Shown: piece by piece, positions 35,761 to 48,252 of the stretch
How the letters are laid out: the number at the start of each line of letters is the position of its first letter
Numbering within the stretch: position 1 is the first letter of the stretch
From: Plectrocnemia conspersa
Lineage: Eukaryota > Arthropoda > Insecta > Trichoptera > Polycentropodidae
Reading direction: 5' to 3'
Length of the DNA stretch: 64,000 bases
NCBI GenBank assembly: GCA_009617715.1
Contig: VTFK01000147.1
Location: 682,001 to 746,000, forward strand
Program-made: the position numbers and the translations under genes
Notes under the pieces: generated by a model
Told to the model about the DNA's origin: nothing
The model's input: only the letters and a program-made list of their open reading frames with translations
The model's database searches: none

Positions 35761-38289
35761 CAGAAATGTACAATGATAGCGAATATTGATTAAGTGTAAT
35801 GAATCACTTTGTGCGATTAATGTGTAATAAAGAAGGGGAAAGCGGGATTGTTTGTGCCTGAATTTTTCTAATAATTAAAATATATTTTATATATTTAATC
35901 TGTACTATAATAATAAATAGTAAATTAAAAAGAAAGAGTAGCTTTGTCCTAGCATGAGTGTATTTTTACACAAGACGCGGTTAATATGTTATAAATTATT
36001 ATTATTGCGCAACAATTTGTTTGCGTCTAAAAAATAGTCATATCCAAAGATCGGTTTGAACTCTGAATTCCGGACTAGAGTTGACGTGAAGAAAGAAGCG
36101 GATGCTTTCTCGGTCCTATCTCTGATAATAATCAACGTAGCTCCGCTTGGAGAGATCGGATTACCTATCTTTTATGTCCTAATATCAGATGGAAGTTCTT
36201 GAAAAGGTGCTGATTGAAGTGAATTCCGAAGAGAAGTCGCAGTCTAGGCGTCGCAGTCTAGGAAGTCGCAATAGATATGCTTTTAAAGACGCTTAGTCTG
36301 CTTTAAACGTTTTTTCTACTTTCAACGCAATGATTTTATGATTTATTTAAGTCTGACTGTTTTCTTATTAGAAAATTTGACCGAAGGAGATTCGGTAAAA
36401 TTTTGTACTCAGCCTGTTAATATAATACATTTTTTATGCGTGTGTAAAGGCACTACTTTTAGCTAATCCCTCTATTGTCATGTACGGTATGCACAACAAA
36501 GGCTTAACAACTCGTCGTAGCTGAGAGGCAAATAGTGTCGTAAAGATCAATAACATTTCTTATGGCGCTTTTAATGCGTAAGATGCGACAAGTTTTTTCA
36601 CACTTTGACATGCTTAATCGATAAACTCCACAGCTTCGTTTCGGGAAACATTTATGCGATTTATATTTTTAGTTATTTTTTATAATAAATCATACGGAAT
36701 ATTCTAAAACTTTGTTCACAAATATGTTTTGGAAATAAAATGATATAAAATTAATTTTATCAACTTTTTCTTTGCTATCATAGTAATATAGAATTTTTTC
36801 ATATGAACGTTTATTACAAAACTAGGATCACAAAGAAATACATAGTTTAAAATTTAATAAAAATTATTGGTTTATGACCATTTATAAGTTTATAATAGAA
36901 AATTAAAAAAAAGTAAAGTAAAAATAAAATATATGAAAGAAAAATAGAACATATTGCAATTTAATATTGCAATTTCTTCGCGAACGACCTCGAGTCGCTC
37001 GGCTTAGCCGCCTAGCCTAGCTACCTGCGTTTTTGAGCCGGCGGCCCCTAGTCGCCGGCGGCTAGCCGACAGTGCGTATGGGCCCTTATATTATCAATAC
37101 ATATTATTGATTTGAAATATTTTGGAAAAATGGGTTTTACACCGGGCAAGCATGTGCTAAAAATTATTATGTATTAATCCATGGTGTAATAAATTAAGCT
37201 ATGTACAATATATTTAAAGACTTTTCGTTCCTAAAAACTGTTGCGGTAAACTTAGCCGCAAAAAATCTACAAATATTTTTTTCTTTTTGTACCATGATAT
37301 GTACCATGTTGTATGAATATTTATTATTTACATTATTAATTAAAGGTGCTTATTCACTAAGCTCTTCCCTATTGACAAAAATCAAATTTAGTATGAATAA
37401 TATTCTGTTAGCGTCTTTAATTAGCACTTAATGATTCACATTAGAAAGTTAAATATTTGCAATAATACATTTCTTATTTGCCTAAATAATTAATATTTAA
37501 AATATAATTAATTCGTTTTTTGTCTATTTTACCATATATATAATTTAAAATGTATATTTTTAATATTTAATTTACTTAAAAAATAACTTATTATGATTTA
37601 CCCAGATACATATCATTGCTTCTAGACGGTAAAATACACTGGCGATAATATAAAATACGCTAATATAGGCTATAATCTGTTTATGCGTTAAATTGACGCG
37701 GTGGTAAACTGCTAGTGATTCATTTTTGGCGGTAAATTACTGGCGGTGAAATGTGGGCGATAAATTTTCCGGATCCTACAAATGCTACTTACATACAAAA
37801 ATGTTCCCATAAAAAATTAGAAATTACATTAGGTTTAAAGATTCGCATAATTAACCTTGTGCTAGAAACCGTTATTCTTAAAAAAAAAAGTAATAGGACA
37901 GATAAATACATTCCAAATATGCACATATGTAGGTAAATAACGTATGTAGTTATGTATTTGACATCCCACAAATTTTGGTTAAGAAGCAACTTAGTCAATG
38001 GCAAAACAAAATATATCCAATATATCATGGAACCAGCAAATTACTTAATTGTGAAGTAGAATATAAAAAATACGCATATTATTCGCAAACTGGGCACTCT
38101 ATGTATGTAAGCACTTATTTGGAACCTAATTAATAGACTAGTGCTCAAAAATGGTTATGTAATATGTAAAACTATCATACGGCCTAGATACATACGGATG
38201 TTAGGCCTAGAATCTGACTAAAAAAAGACACTCAACTAGAGACTTTCGAGCTGGAAATTCCATCAAAAAGAAAAATATTTAGACTAATC

Positions 38290-38640
38290 AAAAACGTGGA
38301 TGGAACTTATATGATCCTATAAATCACGAACGATCCAAATAAATCACGAGCTGGAGCTGATTAAACATGAACAAATTACCAGCACTTAGAAATTACAAAA
38401 ACTAAGATGGGCAGGCTACGTAGAAAGATGAAAGAATGTAGGCATTTAGAGTCCCTAAAACATTAACAAAATAAAATCCACAGAAAATCAGGCTAGGGAA
38501 TGACCTAAAAAATATGGAACGATTATCAAACGATGATGTGGATAAATTGAAGATAAAAAAACTAGAAGGCCATAGCACAACGCTGGTCTTCCAGTTTTGT
38601 ATCTTCAATTGATCCAGATCATCCTTGAGGTAGTTGTTTC
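38290..38640 (+). mobile_element. LINE 3' tail, copy 1
   Basis: KLRWAGYVER at about 38399-38428 matches the conserved LRWAGHVERM stretch near the C-terminus of RTE/Jockey-type LINE polyproteins, followed at once by stops. The sequence is repeated at 42457-42780 in the second duplication unit, in the same orientation relative to a chitinase gene. Confidence 0.6.
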
Positions 38641-38781
38641 ATGACTGGTGTAAAATGATTTAATTTAAGAAGATACAATAGATAATATACAGTAATAAAA
38701 TGGGGATCAATATTTCAAGCAATATTTATTTAATTTAATAATATAAAAAGCGATATAAAATACATACACGATTAATTTAAT

Positions 38782-40346
38782 TTATAGGAGTCCATTCTTC
38801 AAGGTAGTGAGCAATGGATTCTTTCCCTTTCCTCCGTTACCTCTAAAATCATCCGTATCAATGCTTGAAATCATAGCACCAGCTAATTTATTCTTTTTAA
38901 TGTAATCAATCTAAAATACAACAATAATATTATATGTAACAGCACTATAGTATATCCTCATTTCTAATATATACCTTATTTTCAAGCGACTTTTCATTAT
39001 CGTAACCAGCCCATTGATTATTTCTGACCATGTAAGAAGCCTTAGCTTGATCATCCCATAGTAATTTTGCCCCTGCTTCGTTTTCCATTATACTTATCTA
39101 AAATAATCATTAATAAATGTCGTCTACGATTTCCCAATAAAAATATTATTTTTATCTTGTATATTACCTCATTATATCCCAAGAATCCTGCTTTGCCTGT
39201 CAATGATCCTTCAGCACCTGGTCCAGATGCAGGACAACCTACATTTATACAATCGGTTGACGAAAGCGTCCAAGTTCTACCATAAGCAGCAACTCCCATG
39301 ACCAATTTTTCAGCTAAAGCTCCATTTGCAATCCAAGCCTTGACACTTGCATCCTTGAACACATATAATGAAGAAATATAATTGAATAGAACAAAAATGT
39401 CGAATAAAAAGTCAACTCACAACATTAAAAAGTTGATTAGCACTACTATAAGAATACAGTGGAGCGTTGTGTTCAGTTTTACTATCCCAAGGTCCAAGCA
39501 AATCGTTTGTCATCAAGTTGATGAAATCCAAGTATCTAAAAAGCGTGAACTTAGTTTGTTTTCTTATAATATAATATTTTTTAATACTTACTTAGATATT
39601 GTTGGCACGTCGTAAGATTGAGAGAAAGAAGCTTCAGTAGCCGGCACGCCAGCAGATAAAATTAGACCGTTCTTATCAAATTCGGTTCTTAGTTCTTTGA
39701 TCCACTCGTTGAAAGTCTGGATGTCTTCTGGCTTTCCTCCCCTCTGTCCAGGATATTCCCAGTTTATATCCAAGCCGTCGAATCCATATCTTTTCAAAAA
39801 TGGAACGACATCTTGAACAAATCTGGTTCGGTTAGCCGGAACGCCTAAGAGCTGTTTATCGCAAGAATTATTAATTAAATACCATATTTTTTATAATAAA
39901 TAAATAAAATATATATTATTTACTCTAGAATATTTCTCGGATCCTTCGTTCCATCCTCCGATGGCAATCATGGTCTTCAAAGAAGGATTTATTCCTTTTA
40001 AGTCGTTGAACCTACGAAATCCATCTGTAAAATTTTCCACAAACAATTATTTTCTTGCTACTTGACATTTTTCAATAGCCAATGTAAATCTTACCATGTC
40101 CAAAGTTGTCAGGCAAGTCCATCCAAGGATCCAGAGACATGATGGTACATTCGTCGGATAATCCGGCGAACGAATATATCAAATGCGAACAAAGATTCGG
40201 ATCAATATTTTCTAAATCGAAACAACTATCTCCGGGTCTGTAAACTGTCCATCTTTGCAAATAACCGATGACTTTTTCTATAAAATAATATAATATTCAA
40301 TAAATTAAAATAACTCATTAAATTAAAATTACTTACTAGTCGACAT
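38782..40346 (-). CDS. Chitinase E: leaderless GH18 chitinase-like protein with broken active site
   Basis: Eight exons give 368 residues: 40337-40346, 40095-40277, 39924-40024, 39592-39851, 39421-39535, 39168-39353, 38975-39097 and 38782-38910. The start is MSTKKVIGYLQRW with no signal peptide, and there is no CBM14. All splice sites and frames are intact. Three conserved sites that paralogue F keeps are lost here. The catalytic motif reads FDGLDINWE (Asn128 for Asp; acid E130 retained). MTYDFHG reads MTNDLLG (Asn195 for Tyr, Leu198 for His). [10 protein letters not shown] reads MISSIDTDDF (Ser341 for Trp). Much reduced or no hydrolysis is expected, so it may be a chitin-binding pseudoenzyme or an early pseudogene. 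A TATA box (TATAAAAG, 40437-40444) is conserved with F. Confidence 0.88.
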
Positions 40347-40436
40347 CTTTCAAATTTTTCAACAAATCTAAAGACAAGCTAAATTCTGAAGCAATCGATG
40401 TTGGTAATACAACTGTATGTTAGAAAATTTTCGCCT

Positions 40437-40444
40437 CTTTTATA
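40437..40444 (-). promoter_or_regulatory. TATA box of chitinase E
   Basis: TATAAAAG on the minus strand, followed about 30 nt later by an ACAGTT initiator-like site. The whole stretch to the ATG at 40346 is nearly identical to that of chitinase F and holds no other ATG, which supports the leaderless start. Confidence 0.55.
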
Positions 40445-41264
40445 TTAAAACTGTAATCTTACTCTATTGTAATATTTTATTTTTATTAATATTTATCTGA
40501 TTATTCTATTAACATAAATATTTTCGTTTTTTTTATATTAACAATTGTAATCATGCTCTATTGTAATATTTTATTTATATTCATATTTATCTTATTATTC
40601 TAATAACATATTGTATAAAATAAATATTTCAGATGAGCTATCAAAAATATAATTTTTCAATTCTTTGCATATTAATAATTATTTATGTCAATATGAAATC
40701 AATGAATATGTGAGTCAGTTTGCAACAATAGCTGAAAATGATTAAATTTTGCAATGTATTGTCTTGCACAAAATTAAATGCAAAAATCTAGATAAAATTT
40801 ATCAGATCTACCATGGAAAATTATTTATTTTCATAAAAATAGAAGAATTGAATTTATTGTTACATAATCACTGTATTTAAATTATTTAATTGCAAAAAAT
40901 CGTGTATAAATGTTTGTTAATCCTTTCAATACCAGTTCTTACATTTTTTTAATTTGCAATATGTACATATATGTATATGTACATATTGCTAGAAATATTA
41001 AAAAAGGATTATCTGAACATTGCTCTTTTTTGGTAATTTTCGGTGGTTCATGATGGACTTTCGGGCATCAAAAATCACTTGAAATTTATTTATTTAAATT
41101 AACTTAAGAACATCGTGACCTAACAGGTTATCCCAATGCGCCATGATGGTCAAAAAACAATACATAGTAAAATTTCAATAAAAAATAATATTTTATAAAA
41201 TAATAAATTTAAATGATACGAACCGGATCAGCTTCTCGTAGCTGACATTAAACAGATCAATGTG

Positions 41265-42450
41265 ACTGCTATAAGTAAAACTGGACGGTGTCAGCTATAA
41301 GTAAGTCAGCTAGTGCAGTCGTCCTTACCCTAACGGGCATCAAAAGAGGACGCAATCGTAATTCAATAAGACGTTCGGAGTCCAAAAGTGGAATTTCTTG
41401 AGAGTATTTTGATTGTCCACCACACGCTGGACTCCCGCCATCTATCAGTCTAGGAGAGCAAGGGTTACATCTCGGGTTAAATCTCCAAGCCCTTAAGGGG
41501 AAGGGAATTCTCGGGCTGGCCGTCTGAGGTAGACCGCGATCCACTACCTAGAACGAGCAAAGCATGCAAAGTAACGCAAGCAAGCCAAAGGGCTCTGCCC
41601 CTACGGCGATTCCGAGGACTATAGGCAGCGGCTGAGGTAGCATAAAACCTCGTAGACCTGGGGGGGGGGGGGTGCTATTTTACTAGGATGAAACGCAATA
41701 AATGCAATACAATTGCAATGCAGATTAGCCAACTAGAGCCCGTCTCCTTTAATGCTCAGGAGAAATACTAATATATCTCCAATAATATTTTTAGTACTAC
41801 GGGGGTAGGGAACCACTCATCCGGCCGTTATAAACTGAGTGCCCACCATAAATGCTGGACTCGTAGGACCTTATTACCGGTAATGGCGTTGGTGCACGCA
41901 ATGTATTACATGTAGCTATACCTCAGCACCCTTCCGGGGGGCGCCAGTCCACCACACGCTCGAGGCCCGTCACTAACAGTGTGAGAGACCAGCTTGGACT
42001 CCTGAGGTGAAAACCCACCCCATGAGAAAAAAAGGACCATCAGGCTAGCAGCCGAGGTAGCATTTAAAACCCCCCTCGAGACTTCCTGGAGGGTGGTGCT
42101 ATATGAGGCGAGAATTAGTACTACGAGGGGGTGTGGACCGCTCTCCTGGATCTTAAAACCCGGGAGCCCACCTGAAGGTTTGGACTCGTAGAGCTCTAGT
42201 ACTGGTAACAACAGTGGTGCACGCAATGGATGCCATGTAGACATACTCTCTCAACACTCTTCAGTAACAATACTTAACGACATGCAACTTTCTGCAAGAA
42301 ATCAGCGAATCGTATCCCAACGCTCTTGAAAGAAAGGTACTGCTACGCAAGAACGTGTAATAACCAAATATCTTCTTATAAAGGTAATCTCAAGTACTTT
42401 TTATAAACTTTACTTAATTGTGGAGTAGAAGACTTCTAGTACTTAGTCTT
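41265..42450. repeat. GC-rich tandem repeat block
   Basis: Composition shifts sharply to GC-rich. TCCACCACACGCT occurs at about 41416 and 41948. GGTGCACGCAATG, followed by a block ending ACATGTAG or CCATGTAG, occurs near 41890 and 42215. GAGGTAGCAT, followed by AAAACC, occurs near 41633 and 42053. These mark two diverged units, about 530 and 320 bp, with a run of 13 G's near 41661. It is unlike the surrounding AT-rich DNA and probably comes from a mobile element of unknown class. The left edge (to about 41390) is also related to 46820-46930. Confidence 0.55.
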
Positions 42451-42456
42451 TTAAGT

Positions 42457-42780
42457 CAAAAACGTTTATGGAACTTACAGGATCCAAATAAATCACGAGA
42501 TGGAGCTGAATTAACATTAACAAATTATCAGCACTCAGAAATCACAAAGACTAAGATGGGCAGGCTACGTAGAAGTAAGATGGTAAAAATATAGGCATTT
42601 AGACTCCCTAAATAAAAGTCACTGAAAATCAAGCTAGGGGATAACCTAAAAAATATGAAACGATTGTCCAACAATGATCTGGATAAATTGAAGATAAAAA
42701 AACTAGAAGGCCATAGCACAACGATTGCTCTTCCAGTTATGTATCTTAAATTTATCCAGATCGTTTCATGACCGATGTAA
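42457..42780 (+). mobile_element. LINE 3' tail, copy 2
   Basis: LRWAGYVE at about 42553-42576 and the following sequence repeat 38290-38640 with small indels. It marks the left part of the second duplication unit. Confidence 0.6.
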
Positions 42781-42919
42781 AATGATTTAATAAAGCTACT
42801 TTCGTCATTTAAAAACATCATTATTTCAAACAATATTTATTTAATTGAATAATATAGACAGATATAATATACATACACGATTAATTTCATTGTATTATCT
42901 AGAAAGTGCTTGATTTCAT

Positions 42920-44485
42920 TTACAGGAGTCCATTCTTCAAGGTAGTAAGCAGTGGATTCTTTCCCTTTCCTCCGTTACCCCTAAAATCATCCGTATCAAT
43001 GCTCCAAATCATAGCACCAGCTAAGTTATTCTTTTTAATGTAATCAATCTAAAGTACAACAATATTATTACATGTGACAGCACTATAATATATCTTCATT
43101 TTTAGTAAGTACCTTATTTTCAAGCGACTTTTCGTTATCGTAACCAGCCCATTGATTATTTTTGACCATGTAAGGAGCCTTAGCCTGATCATCCCATAGC
43201 AATTCTGCGCCTGCTTCATTTTCCATTATGCTTATCTAAATTAATCATTAATAAATGTCGTCTACGATTTCCCAATAAAAATATTATTTTTATCTTTTAT
43301 ATTACCTCATTATATCCCAAGAGTCCTGCTTCACCTGTCAATGATCCAACTGCACCTGGTCCAGATGCAGGACAACCTAGAGTTGTACAATCAGTTGACG
43401 AAAGCGTCCAAGTTCTACCATAAGCAACAACTCCCATAACCAACTTTTCAGCTAAAGCTCCATTTGCAATCCAAGCCTTAACACTTGCATCCTTGAACAC
43501 ATATAATGAAGAAATATAATTGAATAGAACAAAAATGTCGAATAAAAAGTCAACTCACAACATTAAAAAGTTGATTAGCACCACTATAAGAATACAGTGG
43601 AGCATTGTGTCCAGTTCTACTATCCCAAGATCCATGAAAATCGTATGTCATCAAGTTGATGAAATCCAAGTATCTAAAAAGCATTAATTTAATTTGTTTT
43701 TTATAATATAATATTTTTTTTAATACTTACTTAGATATTGTTGGCACGTCGTAAGATTGAGAGAAAGAAGCTTCAGTAGCCGGCACACCAGCAGATAAAA
43801 TTAGACCATTCTTATCAAATTCGGTTCTTAGTTCTTTGATCCACTCGTTGAAAGTCTGGATGTCTTCTGGCTTTCCTCCCCTCTGTCCAGGATATTCCCA
43901 GTCTATATCCAAGCCGTCAAATCCATATCTTTTCAAAAATGGAACGACATCTTGAACAAATCTGGTTCGGTTAGCCGGAACGCCTAAGAGCTGTTTATCG
44001 CAAGAATTATTGATTAAAACTCATATTTTTTATAAGAAATAAATAAAATATATATTATTTACTCTAGAATATTTCTCGGATCCTTCGTTCCATCCTCCGA
44101 TGGCAATCAAAGTCTTCAAAGAAGGATTTATTCCTTTCAAATCGTTGAACCTACGAAAACCATCTGTAAAATATCCCACAAACAATTATTTTCTTGCTAT
44201 TTGACATTTTTCAAAAGTCAATGTAACGCTTACCCTTTCCAAAGTTGTCAGGCAAGTCCATCCAAGGATCCAGAGACTTGATAGTACATTCGTCGGATAA
44301 TCCGGCGAACGAATATATCAAATGCGTAAAAAGATTCGGATCAATATTTTCTAAATCGAAACTACCCGCTCCGGGTCTGTAAACTGACCATCTTCCCAAA
44401 TAACCGATGACTTTTTCTATAAAATAATATAATATTCAATAAATTAAAATAACTCAATAAATTTAAATTACTCACTAGTCGACAT
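42920..44485 (-). CDS. Chitinase F: leaderless, CBM-less GH18 chitinase
   Basis: Eight exons give 368 residues: 44476-44485, 44234-44416, 44063-44163, 43731-43990, 43559-43673, 43306-43491, 43113-43235 and 42920-43048. It is a close copy of E with the same exon sizes. The start is [13 protein letters not shown], without a signal peptide; the 10-nt first exon encodes only MST plus one base. DGLDIDWE (residues 123-130), MTYDFHG and [10 protein letters not shown] are all intact, so it should be catalytically competent. There is no CBM14. It and E arose by duplication of a unit that carries a LINE tail on its 3' side. Cellular location is unclear, as for D. Confidence 0.9.
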
Positions 44486-44575
44486 CTTTCAAATTTTTCA
44501 ACAAATCTAAAGACAAGCTAAATTCTGAAGCAATCGATGTTGGTAATACAACTGTATGTTAGAAAATTTTCGCCT

Positions 44576-44583
44576 CTTTTATA
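44576..44583 (-). promoter_or_regulatory. TATA box of chitinase F
   Basis: TATAAAAG on the minus strand, in the same position relative to the ATG (44485) as in chitinase E. Confidence 0.55.
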
Positions 44584-46535
44584 TTAAAACTGTAATCTTA
44601 CTCTATTGTAATATTATATTTTTATTAATATTTATCTGATTATTCTATTAACATATATAAAATAAATATTTAAGATGAGCCACCGAAAATATCATTTTTT
44701 AATTCTTTGAATATAGATAATTATTTAAGTCAATATGGAATCAACGAATATGTGAATCAGTTTGCAACAATAGCTGAAAATGATTAGATTTTGTAATGAA
44801 TTGTCTTGCATAAAATTGAATGTAAAAATCTAGATAAAATGTATCATATCTACCATGAGAAATTATTTATTTTTCATTAAAATAGAAGAATTAAACTTAT
44901 TGTTATATAATCACCGAATTAAAACTATTTAATTGGAAACAATTGCATGTGTAAATGTTTTTTAATCTTTTCATTTTTGTTCTGAGATATTTTTTATTTG
45001 CGATATGTATATAAATAATAATATTAAATCGTTCATCAACATATTGGAATGGTTTTTCAGTCTGTTTTGTTTTTTATTTTAAATATCATATTAAATCTAA
45101 AATAAAATAAGAGTTAGAAGTGTTGGAATTTACAACTAATTTATGAATTAAACCAGATTCAGAGAAATAATCTAATCGAACCTTTAAAAACACGTTCAAA
45201 CGAAGAAGTACTACGTGAACTAATCTAACTGAGAATATAATAATAATAATAAAACATATGTATTATTCATATATAGTACCTACAGTTTGAGAAACTGGCG
45301 CTAACTCTGACGCAATATGTTTTAATGACGCAACATGTCGAATGCGTGCTAATGCGTTCTCGCAATTAACTCGATTTTCAAAAAATTGTCTTCTATGAGC
45401 TGTTTTATATGTTTCTATCATCGAACCTGCTAATGATAAAACATGACTTAATGTCTCACAAAAAATATGAACTTATTATAGTTATACCTAATATTTTCGA
45501 GTTTTAATGCCGAGTAATCTGATTTTATTAGCCATAAATATACTGTGTGTATTTTTATGTATAAATTTCAGTTTTAAAAGTTATTATACCCAATAGTAAC
45601 TGCAAAAAAAGTTCATAAAATATAAGCAATATTAGCATAAAACATTTTATCAAAATTTCGGATCGATTTAAAGTGGTTATATAATAAATTAGTACTTATT
45701 ATTTTAGTTGCATAATAAACAAAACTCATTGTTATATTCATACATGTAAGATATTATTGTGACTATACATATTATTGTAACAACTTGATGTCTTAATAGT
45801 TTGTAAATGTAGGACAATGAACTTATTAAATTTAATGATTAAATTATTATCATTAAATGAAGCTATTGCATTAACTCTACATTAATGTTGGTCAGATCAC
45901 TTAATAATGTATATTTTCCAATATCTAATAAAATTTAATATATTAAAACTCAAGAATTCCTTAAAATTAAGATGATATAATGAAATTTTCACATTTCTAA
46001 TATGTTTTTTATATTTTTATGATTTTTTTAAAATTTAATACTATTAATAATCGCTATAAATTAGTTTTTAGTTAAAATAGTAGTTAATTTTAATGTTACT
46101 AAGGATACTGCACTAATTATTTAATAACGTTCAAATTGGAATAAGTTCTTCTGAAGTAGACAAGTTGAAGTTATTGTATTGTTAAACAGCAATTATTCTT
46201 GCAATTGTAGTCATGATATTTTTTATATAGCAAAAACATCTAATAATTCTTCTAAAAATTGTCCATTTCAAACCGGTTTTATTCCCTTTGCCAAAATTTG
46301 ACATACAATATGAATTGCATAAACTGCTGTCTGAAAAGTATAAGTGCCTTTAAAAATTTAAATTTTCTGCTTAATATTTTTGAGTTTCTCATTACAACAG
46401 AACTGAAAATTAAAAAGTGCTGAACATTCGCGCAGTACAAAAATAATTTGTACTGTACATTAAACTATTTTACCCCTCCCTCAAAAAAATATACCAAAAA
46501 GAATACAGCTTACAGACGAATTAAAAAAAATTTAT

Positions 46536-46930
46536 TATCTGAACAATGCTCTTTTTGGTAATTTTCGTTGGTTCATGATGGACTTTCGGGCATCAAAAAT
46601 CACATGAAATTTATTTATTTAAATTAAATTAAGAACATCGTGACCTAACAGGTTATCCCAATGCGTCACGATGGCCAAAAAACAATACATAGTAAAATTT
46701 CAATACTAAAAAATGTAATATAGGTAATATTGAAAATAATAAAAAAATCACAAAATATTAAATTTTAATTATACGTACCGAATCAGTTTCTCGTAGCTGA
46801 CATTAAACAGATCAATGTGCAATGCCAACATATTAAGAAGCCGGATGGTGATAGCCATATGCAAATCGGTTGGCGCAGCTGCTGAATAACTGACGGATCA
46901 TCAAAGTGAAAAATTTCCTCAGAAGAAAGC
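46536..46930. repeat. Right end of duplication unit 2
   Basis: This matches 41008-41390 nearly base for base over its first 150 bp: CATGATGGACTTTCGGGCAT, then CGTGACCTAACAGG, and later CTCGTAGCTGACATTAAACA. It then diverges. It marks the far boundary of the segmental duplication carrying chitinases E and F. Confidence 0.7.
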
Positions 46931-48252
46931 CGAGCAATGTTCTACCTATTGAAATAGAAGATTTAGTGTGAAAATTTTATAAATATTTTCACATTTATAC
47001 GGGTTGAGTCACATGAGTAAAAGTGTTATGTGAATATGTAAATGCAAAGCATAAAAAGGTTCTTCAACACGACAACACCCGTTTTCTTTCGCTACTTCCT
47101 GCTATTAATGGTTAATTAAAATCGAACTAGGTTATAAATATTAGGTATTCAAAAATTCTCTAATAATGAGCTATTTCAGCTCATAAAGAATATCTAATAT
47201 GTACTAAAAAAATCTAAAAACCTAAAATTTCATAGAATGGTGTCCCGTTCACTAACAAAGAACGCACGAGTTTCGTTTTTATTGTGATATTTTTACTTGG
47301 CTTTTCCCAAATACATGTTAAAAGGTTTTTTTATCCCATCACCAGTGGGCGTTTTGATAGGCTTGGGAATTTTGGCACCCTTATTATTTCACAATATATT
47401 AATTCCTTTTTAAATTTGCCAATAGCTATTTACTTCTCTCCGATGATTTGTTTTTTATGATGCTTATATTATTAAAACCGTGTACTCTTTTGTTTCAAAT
47501 AAACATATACTTTATAATTTTTGTTTTTTCATTTAAAAATATCATGATTACAATCTCTTTAAGATTAAATATTAATTAGAATGTTACAGAACCTAACTAT
47601 TTAAAGTTGTGATTTTTAAATTTATTTATAATCTTTTAAATCCATACTAAACTTTGATATAATTGAAAATTATTGAATAAAAAAAGGGGCGGGGCGCCAT
47701 CTGTCTAGTTCGTCCCCGGGCGCACAATACCCTAGGAACGCCAGTTTGCATATGAATAATGTTACAGATTCAACGGAGGGAGGGGAAAGAATCAGCTGAA
47801 TTTCGACAGTGTGAAACAAACAGAAGTCTGGCTCAATAACATATTATAACATAGGGAGGAGGGTATAAAAAATTCACTTAAAACCAGTGACATCATTTAT
47901 GGAAGCTGCCTAATGCTTCCTTGGGGGTTTCGACAAAAGTAATTGAAATCTGCTAGACAACTATGGTTTATTTTAAACATAACTAAAAAAATATTGTTTT
48001 TGTATTTAAATCATTAATTTTAAAGTTAATTTATAATAATAATTGTTCTAAACCTTATTAATAATTCTGGCAGTTTTTCTATCTGTCATATTGAATTTAT
48101 TATTTAACGCTTGCAACACTATTGAATGTTGACAGTGACAGTCTTTGGGGTTATATTACATTACTCGTTTACGTTTCATTGAATTGTAATGTAAGTTATT
48201 AATAGCAATATAATAAACAGTTCTAATAATAAAATAAAATCAATTTTAGATT

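Larger units (their letters stand above)
35662..38781. other. Intergenic between chitinases D and E
   Basis: It holds the chitinase D promoter, a short tandem repeat (GTCGCAGTCTAGG units, about 36236-36270), and a small GC island at 36980-37082 with GCCGGCGGC twice. A LINE 3' tail lies at 38290-38640 in the left part of the E duplication unit. No gene is supported. Confidence 0.45.
40347..42919. other. Spacer between chitinases E and F
   Basis: It contains the E promoter, an E-specific tandem duplication of about 97 bp (TGTAATCTTACTCTATTG near 40451, TGTAATCATGCTCTATTG near 40547), the right end of duplication unit 1 (41008-41265), the GC-rich repeat block (41265-42450) and the left end of unit 2 with its LINE tail. 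No gene is supported; the open frames within the GC-rich block look spurious. Confidence 0.5.
44486..48252. other. Intergenic between chitinase F and ELP5
   Basis: It contains the F promoter, then about 1.5 kb of AT-rich DNA (45010-46530) that is absent from the E unit, then a block (46536-46930) matching 41008-41390. A short GC-rich patch (GGGGCGGGGCGCC, 47688-47700) looks like a transposon remnant. No gene is seen. Confidence 0.5.

Noticed and set aside
41269..42244. Open frames of 91 and 112 codons on the minus strand
   Set aside because: They follow from the GC-rich repeat composition, and the two repeat units do not share a conserved frame.
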